A DNA stretch of 64,000 nucleotides from Diphasiastrum complanatum (taxonomy: Eukaryota; Streptophyta; Lycopodiopsida; Lycopodiales; Lycopodiaceae). The position numbers and the translations under genes are program-made. Every line of letters begins with the position of its first letter. The first letter of the stretch is position 1. This document shows, piece by piece, positions 37,327 through 50,274 of the stretch. The notes under the pieces are model-generated. The model saw only the letters and a list, made by a program, of their open reading frames with translations, did no database searches and was not told the DNA's origin. The stretch spans positions 48,836,289 to 48,900,288 of the forward strand of contig CM055102.1 of NCBI GenBank assembly GCA_029204225.1. The letters run 5' to 3'.

Positions 37327-38318
37327 CTAAACAGGATTGAGTTTCTTGCTTTCATAAGCCACAGGATGTCCATCCTGTATCAAAATAGCTCCAATAGCAT
37401 AATCACTAGCATCGGTCCTAACCACAAAAGGCTTATTAGGATCGCCAATGGTTAATATTGGTGCCGAAGTGACACTTTTCTTAAGCAACTCAAAAGAATT
37501 ATTCATATCCTCTGCCCACACCACTAGAGGACTCTTAGCCCTCCGGCTTAGCTTCTTATAGCCTTTCAAGGCCTGGGTAAGGGGAAATGCCAATCGAGCA
37601 AATTGGGGAATATGCCGACGAAAAAATCCAACAAACCTCAAGAAAGACTTGATTTTCCAAGCTGTGGTGAGAATTGGCCAATCAATAACCCTCTGAATAC
37701 GATCTGGCTCAATCTCCACTCCTCGTTGGGAGATCTTATGCCCCAAGTAGGACAATTCCTTAGCAAAAAAGTCACATTTAGACTCTTTGGCAAAGAGCTT
37801 TTCTCTTTTTAGTATGTCCAAGACAATCCTAAGATGCTCTTTATATTCTGCCAAAGTCTTACTGAATACTAGGATATCATCTAAGAATACCACTACGAAT
37901 CTTCCCAAATATGGTCTGAACAAATCGTTTGTCATCTGTTGGAAAGTTGCCGGTGATTGGTCAAACCAAAAGGCAACACCATAAATTTGTAGTGACCAAA
38001 GCAAGTTCAAAACCCGGTTTTTGTTATATCTTCTATCTTAATGTGTATTTGATGGTAACCTGATCTTAGATCTATCTTGAAAAAGTACCCAGCACTACCA
38101 AGATAGTCTATTAGATCATCCATCTGCGGTAGTGGATATTTATTCTTAACGGTTACCTTGTTCAATTTCTTATAGTCCACGCAAAATCTTATAGTCCCAT
38201 CCTTCTTCGCAACCAGAACCACTGGTGATGCCCAAGGAGACTTACTAGGTTGTATCCACCTCTTTTTCAGGTAATCATGTAATTGTTTACTTACCTCAGT
38301 CTCTTCCAATGCACTCAT
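37327..38318 (-). pseudogene. Ty3/gypsy reverse transcriptase and RNase H start
   Basis: Two overlapping frames. The first (38318-38007) reads [39 protein letters not shown] and [17 protein letters not shown]. The second (38010-37327) reads FDQSPATFQQMTNDLFRPYL, then VVFLDDILVFSKT (catalytic FLDD), LGHKISQRGVEI and the RNase H beginning PFVVRTDASDYAIGAIL. A frameshift at about 38010 lies between the fingers/palm block and the active site, so the enzyme is not made from one frame. Confidence 0.92.
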
Positions 38319-38398
38319 CCTATAAGGATGTTGTGCAATTGGAAGTGCTCCAGGTATTAGTTCAATTTTATGATCAACTGTCCTTTCTGGTGGTAAAC

Positions 38399-38989
38399 CT
38401 ACAGGAAGGTCAAAAAAAACATCATTGAATTCCTGCCTACAATGTCAACACTTGAACTAGCCATGATCTTAATTAAAGAATTCTCATGCATAAAATATAA
38501 AGATTTTTCAACAAAATTGATTTTTAATGACTTATTCTTATCAAAATGCCATTGTTGCCCGAGAACAATATCCACATTTGCTAATGCAACAACATGGAAT
38601 TCTATTTTTTCAGAGTAGTCCTGTATGTGCAATTCTAAATCAGGAACAACATAATCCATAAACGCGGAATTCATTCTTGATGCCATTGTCACACAATATT
38701 TTTTCTCACTTTTTCTAGTGGGAAGGTTTAGTGTCTGAGGTAGAACCTGGTTTTTTGAAGCAATCCCGTGCAAGGTGACCCTCGCCATTGCACTTGAAGC
38801 ACAGGTTCTTCTTACGAGCTTCAGCCTTATCAATGCCACCCTGATTATTTTTAAAAAATATCTTTGTTTTCTTAGGATTATTGGAATTGGGATGTGTTTC
38901 ACTAACATTTTTTCTATCCTTCCTCTTAGATTGAAAAACTTTTTTTTGCTCATTAGGTTGTTGACCCCTAGGTGGCTTAGGTGTGTCAT
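38399..38989 (-). pseudogene. Ty3/gypsy protease region
   Basis: The downstream half reads FMDYVVPDLELHIQDYSEKI then ALANVDIVLGQQW, the C-terminal half of a retropepsin-like domain (the usual pattern is ..D.ILG..WL). The catalytic D(S/T)G block is not visible, and the 5' part overlaps gag in another frame. Confidence 0.65.
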
Positions 38990-39815
38990 CTAAAAACTTT
39001 GCAGCCCTAATAGCATCCTCAAGGGTTTTTGGATGGTTCCTACGAACATCCACTTGATAATCTTTTGGTAACCCATCAATAAACATTAACATTTGTACTT
39101 TGGGTGGAATGTCACTATAGAGTGGATTCAAGTACTCATGAAAATCCTGAATAAACTGTTCCAAACCTTTATTCATTGTTATATGACTCAACTTTTGAAA
39201 GTGTTCATAGTCATCTAATAGTGGTAGAAAGTATTCCCTAAATACTATGCAAAAATCTTCCCATGTACAAGGTTGATTGCCTTTTGCAACTAGGTCATCC
39301 CACCATACTAAGGCTCTTCCTTCAAGGAACATAGTAACAGTGGACAACTTTTCACATTCTGGGAATTGGTTCATGCCAAAGTATTTGTTCCAAACATTAA
39401 GCCATGAACTTACCACTTGCAAGTTCCTATATTTCTTCTCTCCCTTAAACAATTTTACGGGAGGTGGAACTACATGCTTCTTCTGGTTGGCTACCCTGGA
39501 CTCCAAGTCTTGGTTCTTTTGTTTAGCTTCAACAAATTGTTTATTAGTGGCTTGCATTTGATGATATAAATGTTCAAGAGCTTGTGCCACATTGGATCCT
39601 TTGTCTAGCTCTGATACCACTTTAACAAGTAAAAAGAAGAAAGTCCTCCAAATCCAAGGTAGAGCCTCCAAATGTCCTCCAAGAAACCTGTAAGCTCCTA
39701 GATGCTTCTCCAACTCCAAGCTAAGATGCCTCCACCTGCAAGTAAGGATCTCCAAGCCTTTAAGGATCTCTCCTCCACCTGTGTCCCTACTCTTAAACGC
39801 AAAGGAAGATAACAA
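38715..39815 (-). pseudogene. Ty3/gypsy gag with CCHC zinc knuckle
   Basis: The gag core reads VSSWLNVWNKYFGMNQFP, TVTMFLEGRALVWWDDL and CTWEDFCIVFREYFLPLLD, typical of plant chromovirus capsid. A Lys-rich linker and an intact zinc knuckle CFKCNGEGHLARDC (about 38800-38760) follow. The true start is probably the Met or so after the primer site (39608), not 39815, which lies in LTR-proximal leader. The frame is open over the whole gag. Confidence 0.9.
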
Positions 39816-40690
39816 GCTAGCCTCAAGTATTCACCACCCAACCATAGCTAGATCCAAGCTCCAAGCAAGACCTATCTAGAACCCCCTTGCTAACCATAAA
39901 CCGATCACAAGCATGTCACAACAAACCATAGTTTACTCAAGATCCAAACCCTACTTATGTCCCATACCATAAGCAAGATCTAAACCCTTAGCATACTACA
40001 CACAAGAATTACTCTACACACTAGTAGCCACACTAGATCATAAGCAAGGTAAGCAAAAGAGATCTCTCTCCCTCCCAATGGGTGCCCTACTCCTCTTATA
40101 TAGATGGCATTTAGTTCTCTCCAATACACTATGGAGTTCCATGCATATCCAATTAGAAAGAGAGAGGCCTAGAAGAGTTCAAGAGTTTTCACAGGCTTAT
40201 GGAAGGTCATCAGACATCTTCCATAACTTATGACTCTTTGATTACTATTCTTGTGAAACTTGAAACTCAATGGACCGTTTAGAAGGGCGCCCTCCTACTA
40301 GGACCCATTGCCCAAGTTGTGTTTGTATACTTTGGTCCAAAACCAATAAAGTGATATGGTTCAAGGTTGAGGCCCAAGGTTTAGAAATATAGTCATCCAA
40401 TGACTTTCTAAGACCTTTCTAAATTCCATACCTCCATCCAAGGTATAGACACCTACCTGTCCTTAATCAAGGACAATGGTACATTTATCTAAGGCACCTA
40501 CTCTTAATCCTAAGGGTAACCCTTATCCAAGGGTCTCATGACTCCACACCTCTGACTAAGGTATAGTCACTTGCCTGTCCTTATCCAAGGGTACATACCC
40601 TTAATCCTAAGGGTACCTTGCCATGTAGCCCCCAACACTAAATGGACTAATAGGGGTCTAAAGTACTGCTAGTTACATAGGTATGTAGCA
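39804..40690 (-). mobile_element. 5' LTR of the chromovirus-type Ty3/gypsy element
   Basis: In sense orientation it starts TGCTACATACC at 40690 and matches the left LTR up to 39804. Relative to the left LTR it has two extra segments of roughly 40 and 80 bp. A CTCTTATATAGATGGC block is present in both LTRs. Similarity ends 185 bp before the primer site, so the functional 3' end of this LTR may be nearer to 39620. Confidence 0.85.
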
Positions 40691-42851
40691 CAAAAGCCAT
40701 GGAGGCCATCAAGGCAAAGGCAACAACCTTTGAGGCTCACTTATGATGAAAAAGGTAAGCAAGTTATTGGTGATACAAACTATGCCTTCCTAAGCTCTTT
40801 TGATGATCCTACATGTGTAGATGAAGCAAGGAACAAAGAGGAGTGGATCCAAGCAATGGATCTTGAATATGATGCTAAAAGCATGGCTTGGTGGTACAAA
40901 AAAAAACCCATTTTTATTGTACCTTTTTGTAGTACATTTCACTTTTTGGAGATTTTATTACTCTAATTAGTTTGAGTCCACATTAAAAATGACATAAGTT
41001 TTTAGTGGTAAGTCCAATTTCAGCGGGAAGTGCTTTGACGAGCGCTTTCCAGTGATATGTTACATGACATACTTTCGAGCTACGCTTAAACAGTTATGGC
41101 AAGTCAAAAGTATGGGGATTTTATTAATCATAATTTTTTGAGTCCACATTAAAAATGACATAACTTTTTAGTGGTTATAAGTCCAATTTCAACGGAGTTT
41201 GGTGCATTAAAAAGCGCTTTCCAATGATATGTTACATGACATACTTCCGAGTATGGTTAAAAAGTTATTGCAAGGCAGATGTATTAGTTGAAAATAGTGT
41301 ATAACAATACAAAAGTGCATTTCTACCCAAAAAAAAAAGGTAGTGTCCTTGAAAGTCCATGTGGTACCACCGAACCATGCTTTTAGCCATCAAGCCCTTA
41401 TGAAGAATGAAACATGGAGATTGGTGGAACTTCCAAAGGACAAGGAGGATATTGGATGCAAATGGATCTTCAAAGTGAAGACAAACCAAGATGGATCAAT
41501 CAACAAGTACAAGGCAAGGTTGGTGGCAAAAGGATATGCACAAGAACATGGTATTGACTATGAGGAGACCTTTGCACTTGTGGCAAAGATGGTAAGCATT
41601 TGAGTCATCATATCTCTTGCAACACTTTTTGGATGGGATCTATGGCAATTGGACATTACAAATGCATTCTTGAATGAGGATATTGAGGAGGAAGTGTTCA
41701 TGGAGCAACCCAAGGGCTACATTTCACATGACAAGCCTAATCATGATTGTTTTCTACAAAAGAGTTTGTATGGTCTTAAGCAAGCACCAAGGAGTTGGTA
41801 TGCTAAGCTTAAATCTTTCTTACTTTCTCAAAATTTCATGACGAGTGAGTATGATCATTCACTTTACTGTAGATTTGTTGGAAATCATGTTACTATTCAT
41901 CTAATCTATGTGGATTACATCATTTTGCATGGAGGCAACAAGCAAGATATCAATGATATCAAGTTTGCACTCAAAAAGGAGTTTGAGGTGCATGATCTTG
42001 GTCTTTTACATTATATCTTGGGAATAGAGGTATTAAGAACTTCTCAATTACATTCACATGTCAAGAGAAGTATGCTAATGCTATTCTTTCAAAGATTTCA
42101 TATGGTGGATGCTAAATCTTGTGATACACCAATGGAGTCAAATGTAAAGCTAACTATAAGAGGTAATGAAAGATCTTTTGAGGACATTACTCTCTATAGG
42201 AAGCTAGTTGGTTCACCCATATATCTAACCATCACAAGACCTGATCTTAGCTATTGTGTTGGTAGATTAAGCCAATTTATGCAAAATCCTAGTGTAGAGC
42301 ATTGGAAGCTAGGCAAGAGGGTATTGAAATACATCTTGGGAACAAGAGATTTTGGTATTGTTTATGGATGATCATCACCTAACTTGTTTGGATTTTCAAA
42401 TTCGGACTTTGCTGGAGATCAAATGGACAGAAAATCCATAAGTGCACATGCTATTTTATAGGTGATGGAGCTATCTCTTGGATGTCAAAGAAACAAGCTA
42501 CTATCTCATTGTCATCTAGTGAGGCCGAGTTGTACAAAGCTCTTACATCTTGCACAAATGAGATGTTATGGATCAAGAGGATGGTGAGAGACCTTCACTT
42601 GCTAGATTTTTCAGAGAGTCCAATCATCTTTTATGACAAAATTTCAGCCCAAAGATTGGCAAGCAATCCTATCTTTCATGCAAGGAGCAAGCACATTGAG
42701 GTGACATATCATTTTGTGAGAGAAAAATTTATGGCAGGAATGTGTGGCTGATATCTTCACCAAAGCATTGGGGAAAGACTTGTTTATGAAGCATAGAACA
42801 TCACTTGGTGTACTATCCAAATCTATGCTAAAACTAGTTGAAGAGGGAGTG
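40691..42851 (+). pseudogene. Ty1/copia RT-RNase H fragment
   Basis: Plus strand: EARNKEEWIQAMDLEYDA (40826-40876), an insertion, then LMKNETWRLVELPKDKEDIG, KYKARLVAKGYAQEHGIDY, LDITNAFLNEDIEEEVF, KSLYGLKQAPRSWYAKL, LIYVDYIILHGG (the YVDD active site has become YVDY, losing one catalytic Asp), RPDLSYCVGRLSQFMQNP, and RNase H with ISWMSKKQATISLSSSEAEL and HARSKHIEVTYHFV. The polypurine tract GAAGAGGGAG at 42840-42849 precedes the 3' LTR. Its 5' part is missing: the gypsy LTR ends at 40690. Several stops, mostly TGA. Confidence 0.9.
40874..41387. mobile_element. TIR-bounded MITE-like insertion inside copia RT
   Basis: 24-bp terminal inverted repeats with two mismatches: GCTAAAAGCATGGCTTGG... 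(40874-40897) and ...CCATGCTTTTAGC (41364-41387). The 514-bp body is AT-rich, has no coding capacity and contains an internal tandem duplication of about 175 bp (AGTCCACATTAAAAATGACA at 40977 and 41141; GATATGTTACATGACATACT at 41053 and 41227). It splits the codons for EYDA and LMKNETW of the copia RT. The target duplication is unclear (TA or GC). Superfamily not assigned. Confidence 0.78.
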
Positions 42852-43150
42852 TGAAAATTGTCAACTAGTTTCGACATTTTATTGGCAATTTTGAGGCCAA
42901 CTTGAAATCTCAACTTAGAGATAGTTTCATATTTGTCAATAAGGGCCTAAATAGTGTTTGTACTATTTTTGGCAATCAGATAAGTGGATGAGGTTGAGTT
43001 TGCTTATCGCACGTGCAATATGTCCTAGTCTCATGACTAGACCTGCTATACATAGATACAATAAGTCTACTTTTATTTTAACTCTCTCTCCCTAAGAGTA
43101 GACTCATGTCATCCACACTTATACATAACATCAAAGTTAACAAACTTTAA
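42852..43150 (+). mobile_element. 3' LTR portion of the copia element, then junction
   Basis: The LTR begins TGTGAAAATTGTCAACTAG right after the polypurine tract. Its end is not defined: within about 300 bp the sequence passes into the 3' flank of an opposite-strand copia fragment. Confidence 0.55.
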
Positions 43151-43153
43151 GTC

Positions 43154-43303
43154 TTAAAGCTTTGATCTAGATCTATCAAAATTTTCTCTAATGAGTGGCC
43201 TAGTGAAAATATCAACTAGTTGCTCATTTGTACTACAATGAACAACAATTATTTCTCTACTTAGCAATCTGTCACATATGAAGTAATAGTGTATTCCAAT
43301 ATG
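43154..43303 (-). pseudogene. Ty1/copia RNase H C-terminal fragment
   Basis: The minus strand reads HIGIHYYFICDRLLSREI then VVHCSTNEQLVDIFTRPL, the conserved C-terminus of copia pol (pattern HI...YHF.R........L.....Q.ADIFTKPL), and ends at a TAA at 43156-43154. Only about 50 codons survive. Confidence 0.8.
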
Positions 43304-43309
43304 TCGGTC

Positions 43310-43660
43310 ACTTCGGAGCCTTCTGATATGTTTGTCACTTCGGAGCCGTGGTGCCTCGGCTTTGTTAATGACTTCGGTTGAGTCGATGACTTCGGCTGAA
43401 TCGTGAAAACTGCGAAGAATGTGAAGGTCTTCGCAAAACTGATACTAAGTAAAAATAGGCTTACTGTCGGCTTTTTTGAGAAAATGCGAAAAGTGCGAAC
43501 TGTGCAACAAAACAGTTAAAAAATGCAGACTGTGCGAAAAGTGCGAACTGTGCAACAAAATAGCTCAAAAATGTAGACTGTGTAGAATCTAGTTTAGAAT
43601 ATGCAGCAATCTAAAATGCAAGAAAAATGCTAAAGCTCTAAAATAAAAACTTAAGGTTTC
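43310..43660 (-). mobile_element. Probable 3' LTR sequence of the next copia element
   Basis: It follows the pol stop and a purine run (AAGAGGGAAC, near 43668). It contains repeated short motifs: GACTTCGG-type about five times at 43310-43410, and AAAATGCGAA / GTGCGAACTGTGCAACAAAA at 43485-43560 as a tandem duplication. Ends are not defined. Confidence 0.45.
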
Positions 43661-43664
43661 TTCA

Positions 43665-45480
43665 GTTCCCTCTTAAAGTAGGTATTTTTTTGATTCCCAA
43701 GCTCGTCCTTTGCCTTTCAAACATAATCTTGTCCAAAGGCTTTGTGAATATGTCGGCCACCATTCACTTGGTCGGAACGAAAATGGTCTTTAGTTCGTTT
43801 CTCTCAACTAGATTTTGAGACACTTTTACTATCGTCCTTCAGGGACGCCTAGCTTGCATCACTATAGGATTCAACCTTGAATCCTGCATCTTGACAATAG
43901 AATAGCCCATAGTCCTTTATGTTCTGCAGATATTGTAGAATCCTCTTGGCAATTTTCCAGTGTGTCGGACCTGGATTGATGCTGAATTGGCTCAATCGGA
44001 ACACTGCATAGGCCATGTGTTGTCTGCCAAGTATATCAAGGAACCGATAAGCCTTCTGTAAGGCTTCTGCTACATTGCTTGTCGTTCTGCATCGTCTCTG
44101 GAACATTCTTCATTTGTCAGCACTGTGCCAGGAACCATTGGAGTATTCACTCCCTTGCAATCTGTCATGTCGAAATCATCAATGATCTTCTGAATGTATC
44201 TTGACCGATGTAGATATAATTTCCAACCTTCAAGATCTCTGTCGATTTGCAAGCCCAGGTAGCACTTTGCTTCTCCTAGGTCCGATATTTTGAAGTGCTT
44301 CGATATATTTGCCTTCACCTGTGTAATCAGATTGTCACTCCTTGACAAAATCAACGTGTCATCCACATAGACACCGATGATGATGATCTCTCCATCTATG
44401 CTTAGTAAATAGACATTATAATCGACCATTACAGGTTGGAAGCCTAAGGATCTGAGTGTTTGATCCTTCTTCTTGTACCACTGGCAGACTGTTTTAGTCC
44501 GTAGATGCTTATGTGCATTTTGCAGGTATAGTCAGCAAATGACTTGTAGGTAAAACCTAGTGGCTGGTCCTTATAGGCCTCTTCTTTCAATTCTCCATGT
44601 AGGAATGTTGTCTTCTCATCTACAATGTGGATCTTCAGACTGTAGGCAATTGCATATGCAAACAATATGAGTATAGATGTGTGCTTCACAACAGGAGAAA
44701 AGGTTTCAGTATAATCGATGCAATACTTCTGTGAAAAGCCTTTTGCAACTATCTTGGATTTGTATCTCGATACATTGCCATCTGGTCCATACTTGTATTT
44801 GTAGATCCATTTGTAGTTGGACATCTTTCTGCCAGTTGTAACTGGTTCAAGAGTCTAGACCTTGTTTGCTTGCATAAAGTGCATTTCTTCCTCTATTGCT
44901 TTTATCCATCTGTCCTTGTCGGGACTGTTCATAGCTTCTTCTTAAGTTTGTGGTTCAACAAGGTATCCTGTCTCGACTTTCTCATCTAGTGACCATATCT
45001 CATGTGGGGGGTAGTATGAGAAACGTCTGATTTGCTTGTCCTGTTTTGCAGGTAGGTGGCTGTAGCTACTGCTTCAGCCCATAGTGATCTTGATGTCTTT
45101 GAATAGGCCATCATGCATCTTGCTGCTTCCATTAGAGTTCTGTTCTTCCTCTCAACTACACCATTATGTCTTCTTGAATTTCTTCTCTGTCCACTTCTCA
45201 GCCCACTTTACGTACTCTGTAAACTTGTCGAGAGCTTCAGACTTGTTGCGGATGAAGTAGATGACAAAAAACTTACCATAATCATCGATGAAGATGATGT
45301 AATATCTCGATCCTCCTATAGATAACACATCGAAAGGTCCACCGATGTCGGAGTGTATCAATTCCAGGAGCTCTGTCACTTTGAAGGAATCCCTGGTGAA
45401 GGGTGTATGTGACACCTTGCCTTTGGCATGCATCATAGGATGTCAGATTTGCATCTTTGATTCTTACTATTGTGAATGCA
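43665..45480 (-). pseudogene. Ty1/copia integrase-RT-RNase H fragment
   Basis: Order on minus: integrase part (LLELIHSDIGGPFDVLSIGG, RYYIIFIDDYGKFFVIYFI, 45370-45240); RT (YKWIYKYKYGPDGNVSRYKS, KGFSQKYCIDYTETFSPVVK, IYGLKQSAS); active site IIIIGVYVDDTLILSRSD (44385-44340); FKISDLGEAKCYLGLQI; AYAVFRLSQFSINPGPTHW; then an internal deletion in RNase H; and finally MVADIFTKPLDKIMFERQRT near 43760-43700. The catalytic YVDD is intact but frameshifts and the deletion make it non-functional. The right end meets an LTR fragment of another family at about 45505. Confidence 0.9.
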
Positions 45481-45504
45481 CCATGATGGTTTGCATTGTA
45501 TAGC

Positions 45505-45765
45505 ACTCTCTCTCCATTTCTCTATTCCTCTATCTTCTATGCTCTTCCTATCCATCTAACTCTCTCTCTTTCTTCCTCTCTTTCACTACAAATCATGATG
45601 AAGGTAGCTTAGGGGAGTAGAGTGAGTGGGAGTAGTGTTAGTGGTGGTAGAGTTAGGAAAAAAGTAACTAAAAGTAGCATCATGCATCGTTAGGTTCCTA
45701 TCCAGTGATCTAACCCTTGTTGACAGGTGGGAGGGCTACTACTACAGCAAATCGATGACCCTACA
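45505..45765 (+). mobile_element. LTR fragment, Athila/Tat-like family, plus orientation
   Basis: Its sequence (CTCTCCATTTCTCTATTC, AATCATGATGAAGGTAGCTTAGG, GTTGACAGGTGGGAGGGCTACT, ...CCCTACA) is the reverse complement of 47721-47985, the 3' third of the LTR at 47.7-48.6 kb. It ends at the same CCTACA terminus, but the primer-site sequence expected next is absent. Confidence 0.8.
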
Positions 45766-46991
<1,226 letters not shown>

Positions 46992-47095
46992 CCCTTCTCT
47001 CTCTTTGTGCTATGTACGTTGAGGCGAGGTTGCCGCTCCCAATGACGAAATCCCATACTACAAATGACACAACATTGCTTTTTCTTGAGGACTAG

Positions 47096-47701
47096 AACTG
47101 AAAATTTTAGTGTCTGCGAGGGTTCTTTGATACTTTCTCGCTTTTTTTCACTGGGAACTCTCGCACAGGCACTTAGACATCAAACTAACTCTCGCAAGTT
47201 TCTCTGTGTCCTGGTCTCACTTAGATGGAACTTCAAAGGGCTCTGCGAGAGTTCTAGTGAAGGTTTGCATGTTTTTGAATTTTTTCAAGGGTTTTTGAAA
47301 TTTTTATGGTTTTTCTCTGATTTTTGCAATCTGCTTGGAACTAACTCTCGCAGGCTTCTATGCAGGTCTAGGACAGTACCCTGGAGCTGCTGCCAGACAT
47401 GCAAGGGTTAACTCTCACTGATTTTGGAGATATTAAAATCTGATGAGATTTTAGGCTCTTTTTCCCTCCAAAATGCAGATTGGTGTGTTTTTTGGGTTTT
47501 TGGGTTGGTTGGTTTGGGTTTCAAGCCCTTAGAGTCTATTCATGGCCTTTTCTACCCTCTTACACCTCCTCTGCTAGCTGTGAATAGTCCAAACATAGAA
47601 AAATACAGAAAACTAATTCTAAACACCCAAAAATCTACCTAAAACTACTCCAAAAAGCAAGAATTAGCTAAAATGCAGCTATACTAGTTAGTGAAAACCT
47701 A
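47096..47701 (-). mobile_element. 5' leader of an Athila/Tat-like element (truncated)
   Basis: Non-coding sequence just inside the primer site, with several copies of ACTCTCGCA(G/A) and its reverse complement (about 47150-47420). No gag is reached before the sequence turns into the CT-tract unit, so the element is cut to LTR plus leader. Confidence 0.5.
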
Positions 47702-47719
47702 TCCCCAGCAACGGCGCCA
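47702..47719 (-). promoter_or_regulatory. Primer-binding site, tRNA-Asp type
   Basis: The minus strand reads TGGCGCCGTTGCTGGGGA, matching with one mismatch the primer site of plant Athila/Tat Ty3/gypsy elements (complement of the tRNA-Asp 3' end). It lies one base after the LTR terminus CCTACA. Confidence 0.88.
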
Positions 47720-47720
47720 C

Positions 47721-48575
47721 TGTAGGATCATTGATCTGCTGTAGTAGTAGCCCTCCCGCCTGTCAACAAGGGTTAGATCATTGGATAGGCACCTAACGAT
47801 GCATAGATGCTACTTTTAGTTAGTTCCCTACTTTTAACCTATCTCTACCGCCGCTAACACTACTCCCACTAACTCTACTCCCCTAAGCTACCTTCATCAT
47901 GATTTCTAGTGAAAGAGAGGAAGAAAGAGAGAGAGGTAGATGGATAGGAAGAGCACAGAAGATAGATGAATAGAGAAATGGAGATAGAGTGTGTGTGTGT
48001 GTATGAGGGTGGAGGTTAGGTCAAATGCTCCTTGTGCTTGCTAATGGAGAAACATTAACTAAGACAACCAATAAACATGAAATTAGAAAGCCATGGAAAA
48101 CACAATCAAAAGCATTAGCAAGTAGTGATTAGCAAATGAGGATGCTTCTCTCCAAAAGTTGGTAGAGTTTCCTCCTTCCCATTAAGCATGGAAATAGAGT
48201 ACAAATGGTGCTTTTTTATAAATGGGAAAGACCCTTGCCCCAAAATCCTATTGGCTAATATTTACATTGATTCCTATCCATTCATCTTGGACCCAACTTG
48301 ATCCAAGGGTCCACAAAAAGTACATTGGAAATCACAAGATTCATGTGAGTCCAAAATTGGACCCAACTATAAAAAAGTAAACTCTAAGTTTAAAATTAAC
48401 TTTGGGCCTCAAGTTTTATTTTAATTACGAAGGGGCCCAAGTCTATTATTTTGTTTACAACTCAACTTGCATGCTCATTGGACCATGGGCTTATACGTGC
48501 AGGATGCCATGCCCTCGCAACACATTTTATTGGCCAATATTATCTATTTACAATTCGTCGGGAATACCCCCAACA
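47721..48575 (-). mobile_element. Full-length 5' LTR of the Athila/Tat-like element
   Basis: On the minus strand it runs from TGTTGGGGGTATTCC (48575) to CCTACA (47721), 855 bp, and is followed one base later by the tRNA-Asp primer site. A truncated copy is at 32187-32721 and a 3' fragment at 45505-45765. A short (GT)n run lies at 47991-48002. Confidence 0.85.
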
Positions 48576-50230
48576 AATACAAAGCTACACGAGTTAGTAC
48601 AGTGGAGAAGACAGGTGTCATAGCTGAGCATCAGTTCTTATCCATGTTCAAAAGAAACTATACCACTTAACAACATAAATAGCATGTATAAATCATAGTC
48701 ATGTCTTCCCAAACATCAAAAAGTTCTTTAGCAATAGGCCAAGCCCTATTATTACTGTATCAAGGCATGTGCCATGATTTTATTAGTTTGTGGGCAGTTG
48801 GTCCATATCATTTCATATTGTATTTAGACAAAGTACGAAACCATATATATATTAATTAGCTAAAAGACATGGTGTGGACCTGGTGTGGACACTTGTGCTG
48901 GTGTTAGGGCAAATCCATGTTGTTCTAACCCATGTGAGCCTTGTTAAGAAAGGCAAGTCATGCACTGTTGTCCATACTTCTGAGCATAACCACCAGAAGC
49001 CTAATGTGACACCTACGTGGGTAGCGTTAATTATTGCCATGGTTGAATGGTGGAAATACATAGGTATTAGGGCACGTTCGTGCCATGCTAATCCTTATAC
49101 TTGTTCTACATATGCAAAAACTGGTTTTGTATCGCTATATTTGGTTCTGAAAAAATCCATGCTATTCAAAACTTTAGATTCAACCCATGGCATATAGGAC
49201 TTTGTTATGGATAGGTTTGGTTTATTGCTTATAAAGGACTTCCAAGATTTTTACTAGGTATTAGGGCAGATCCATGCCACTCTAATCCTTGTGTATAAAG
49301 TTTGTATCTTGCGCATATCCATGTTGTCTAAGAATGTTATATTGAAAACCCTAATTTTGGATATAGGTATGGACTACTTAAAAACAGTGAGAAAAAATTG
49401 TTAAACCGGTCTGTAATAGTGTTTAGGTTTAAACTTGAATGTCATTACATATGAAGCAACAATCTACAATGAAAGTTAGATACGTAAGCAAAGCGGAAGA
49501 ACCATTTCCTGAGTATCTGTTATTTAGAACATGTAATAGAACCCGTGTCCATGATGTATTTGGTCTATATGTAGCTTGGAATTCATTAAGAGAAGTCATA
49601 CATGGATGATTGTAGACGTGTTTTCTTGAGAAGATGCCATGTTATTCCCACGAGCAGTTTGTTTTCTTTAGAACACAACCGTACATAGAGTCTTTCTCAC
49701 ATAACGTCTAACCTTCTTTCTTAAGAATCAAATTTTGCATAAGTATGTTACTTGCCAAAAAAGCGTTCAAAAAGTATTTAAGCCAAGCCATTATAGCATG
49801 GTTTACCAAACGACATACATGTGTAGAGACTTAGCAATGTATGGTTTGAATTTGAACCTAAACGAATGTAGTAGTAGGCCGTAGTAACAGTTGATGCTAC
49901 ATAATCACAAAACATAGATGATCATTAGTGTCCAAATGCTACTAAATCATTGCAAGATGTGCATAGCATTTGAGAAGAAAAATTGGATTACTGAGAGAGA
50001 AACTATAAACTGTAATGTGAGTGGTAGGTCGTTGTCCACACGATAGTAAACCGGTTTGCATTATTCTAAACAAAGTTGTTATGAAATTATAGAAAGGCTT
50101 GTAATCTTCCTACAGTCCATCGTTGGACATGAAGTAGATGAATCAACTTATCTTCATAAAAAAGACGTTTTTGAGCCAATTGTCCATGCTAGACAACGGC
50201 TTAGTTTTAGCTCCATCGCTATCTAGCAAG
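48576..50230. other. Region without genes; ATTAGGGCA-type repeats
   Basis: No coding frame is supported. A loosely repeated motif (TTAGGGCA.ATCCATG...TCTAA.CC.TGTG) occurs at about 48903, 49067 and 49258. A 107-codon ORF at 48874-49197 overlaps two of these copies and shows no family motif. AT-rich otherwise. Confidence 0.5.
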
Positions 50231-50274
50231 CAAACAAGCCAAAAACAAACGATGATATGAAATCTTAGACCCGA

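Larger units (their letters stand above)
35547..39803 (-). mobile_element. Ty3/gypsy element, chromovirus type, internal region
   Basis: Domains in canonical gag-PR-RT-RH-IN-chromodomain order on the minus strand, flanked by related LTRs, give an element of about 5.9 kb (34778-40690). A tRNA-iMet-type primer site (minus-strand TGGTATCAGAGC, 39619-39608) lies about 185 bp inside the point where LTR similarity ends, so the true LTR may be longer than the matched part. Frames are broken in pol and the LTRs differ by many substitutions and indels, so the insertion is old and not autonomous now. It separates the copia RT at 40.7 kb from whatever lay to its left. Confidence 0.9.

Noticed and set aside
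48874-49197. 107-codon plus-strand ORF
   Set aside because: Overlaps loosely repeated sequence, shows no family motif and has an equally open antisense frame.
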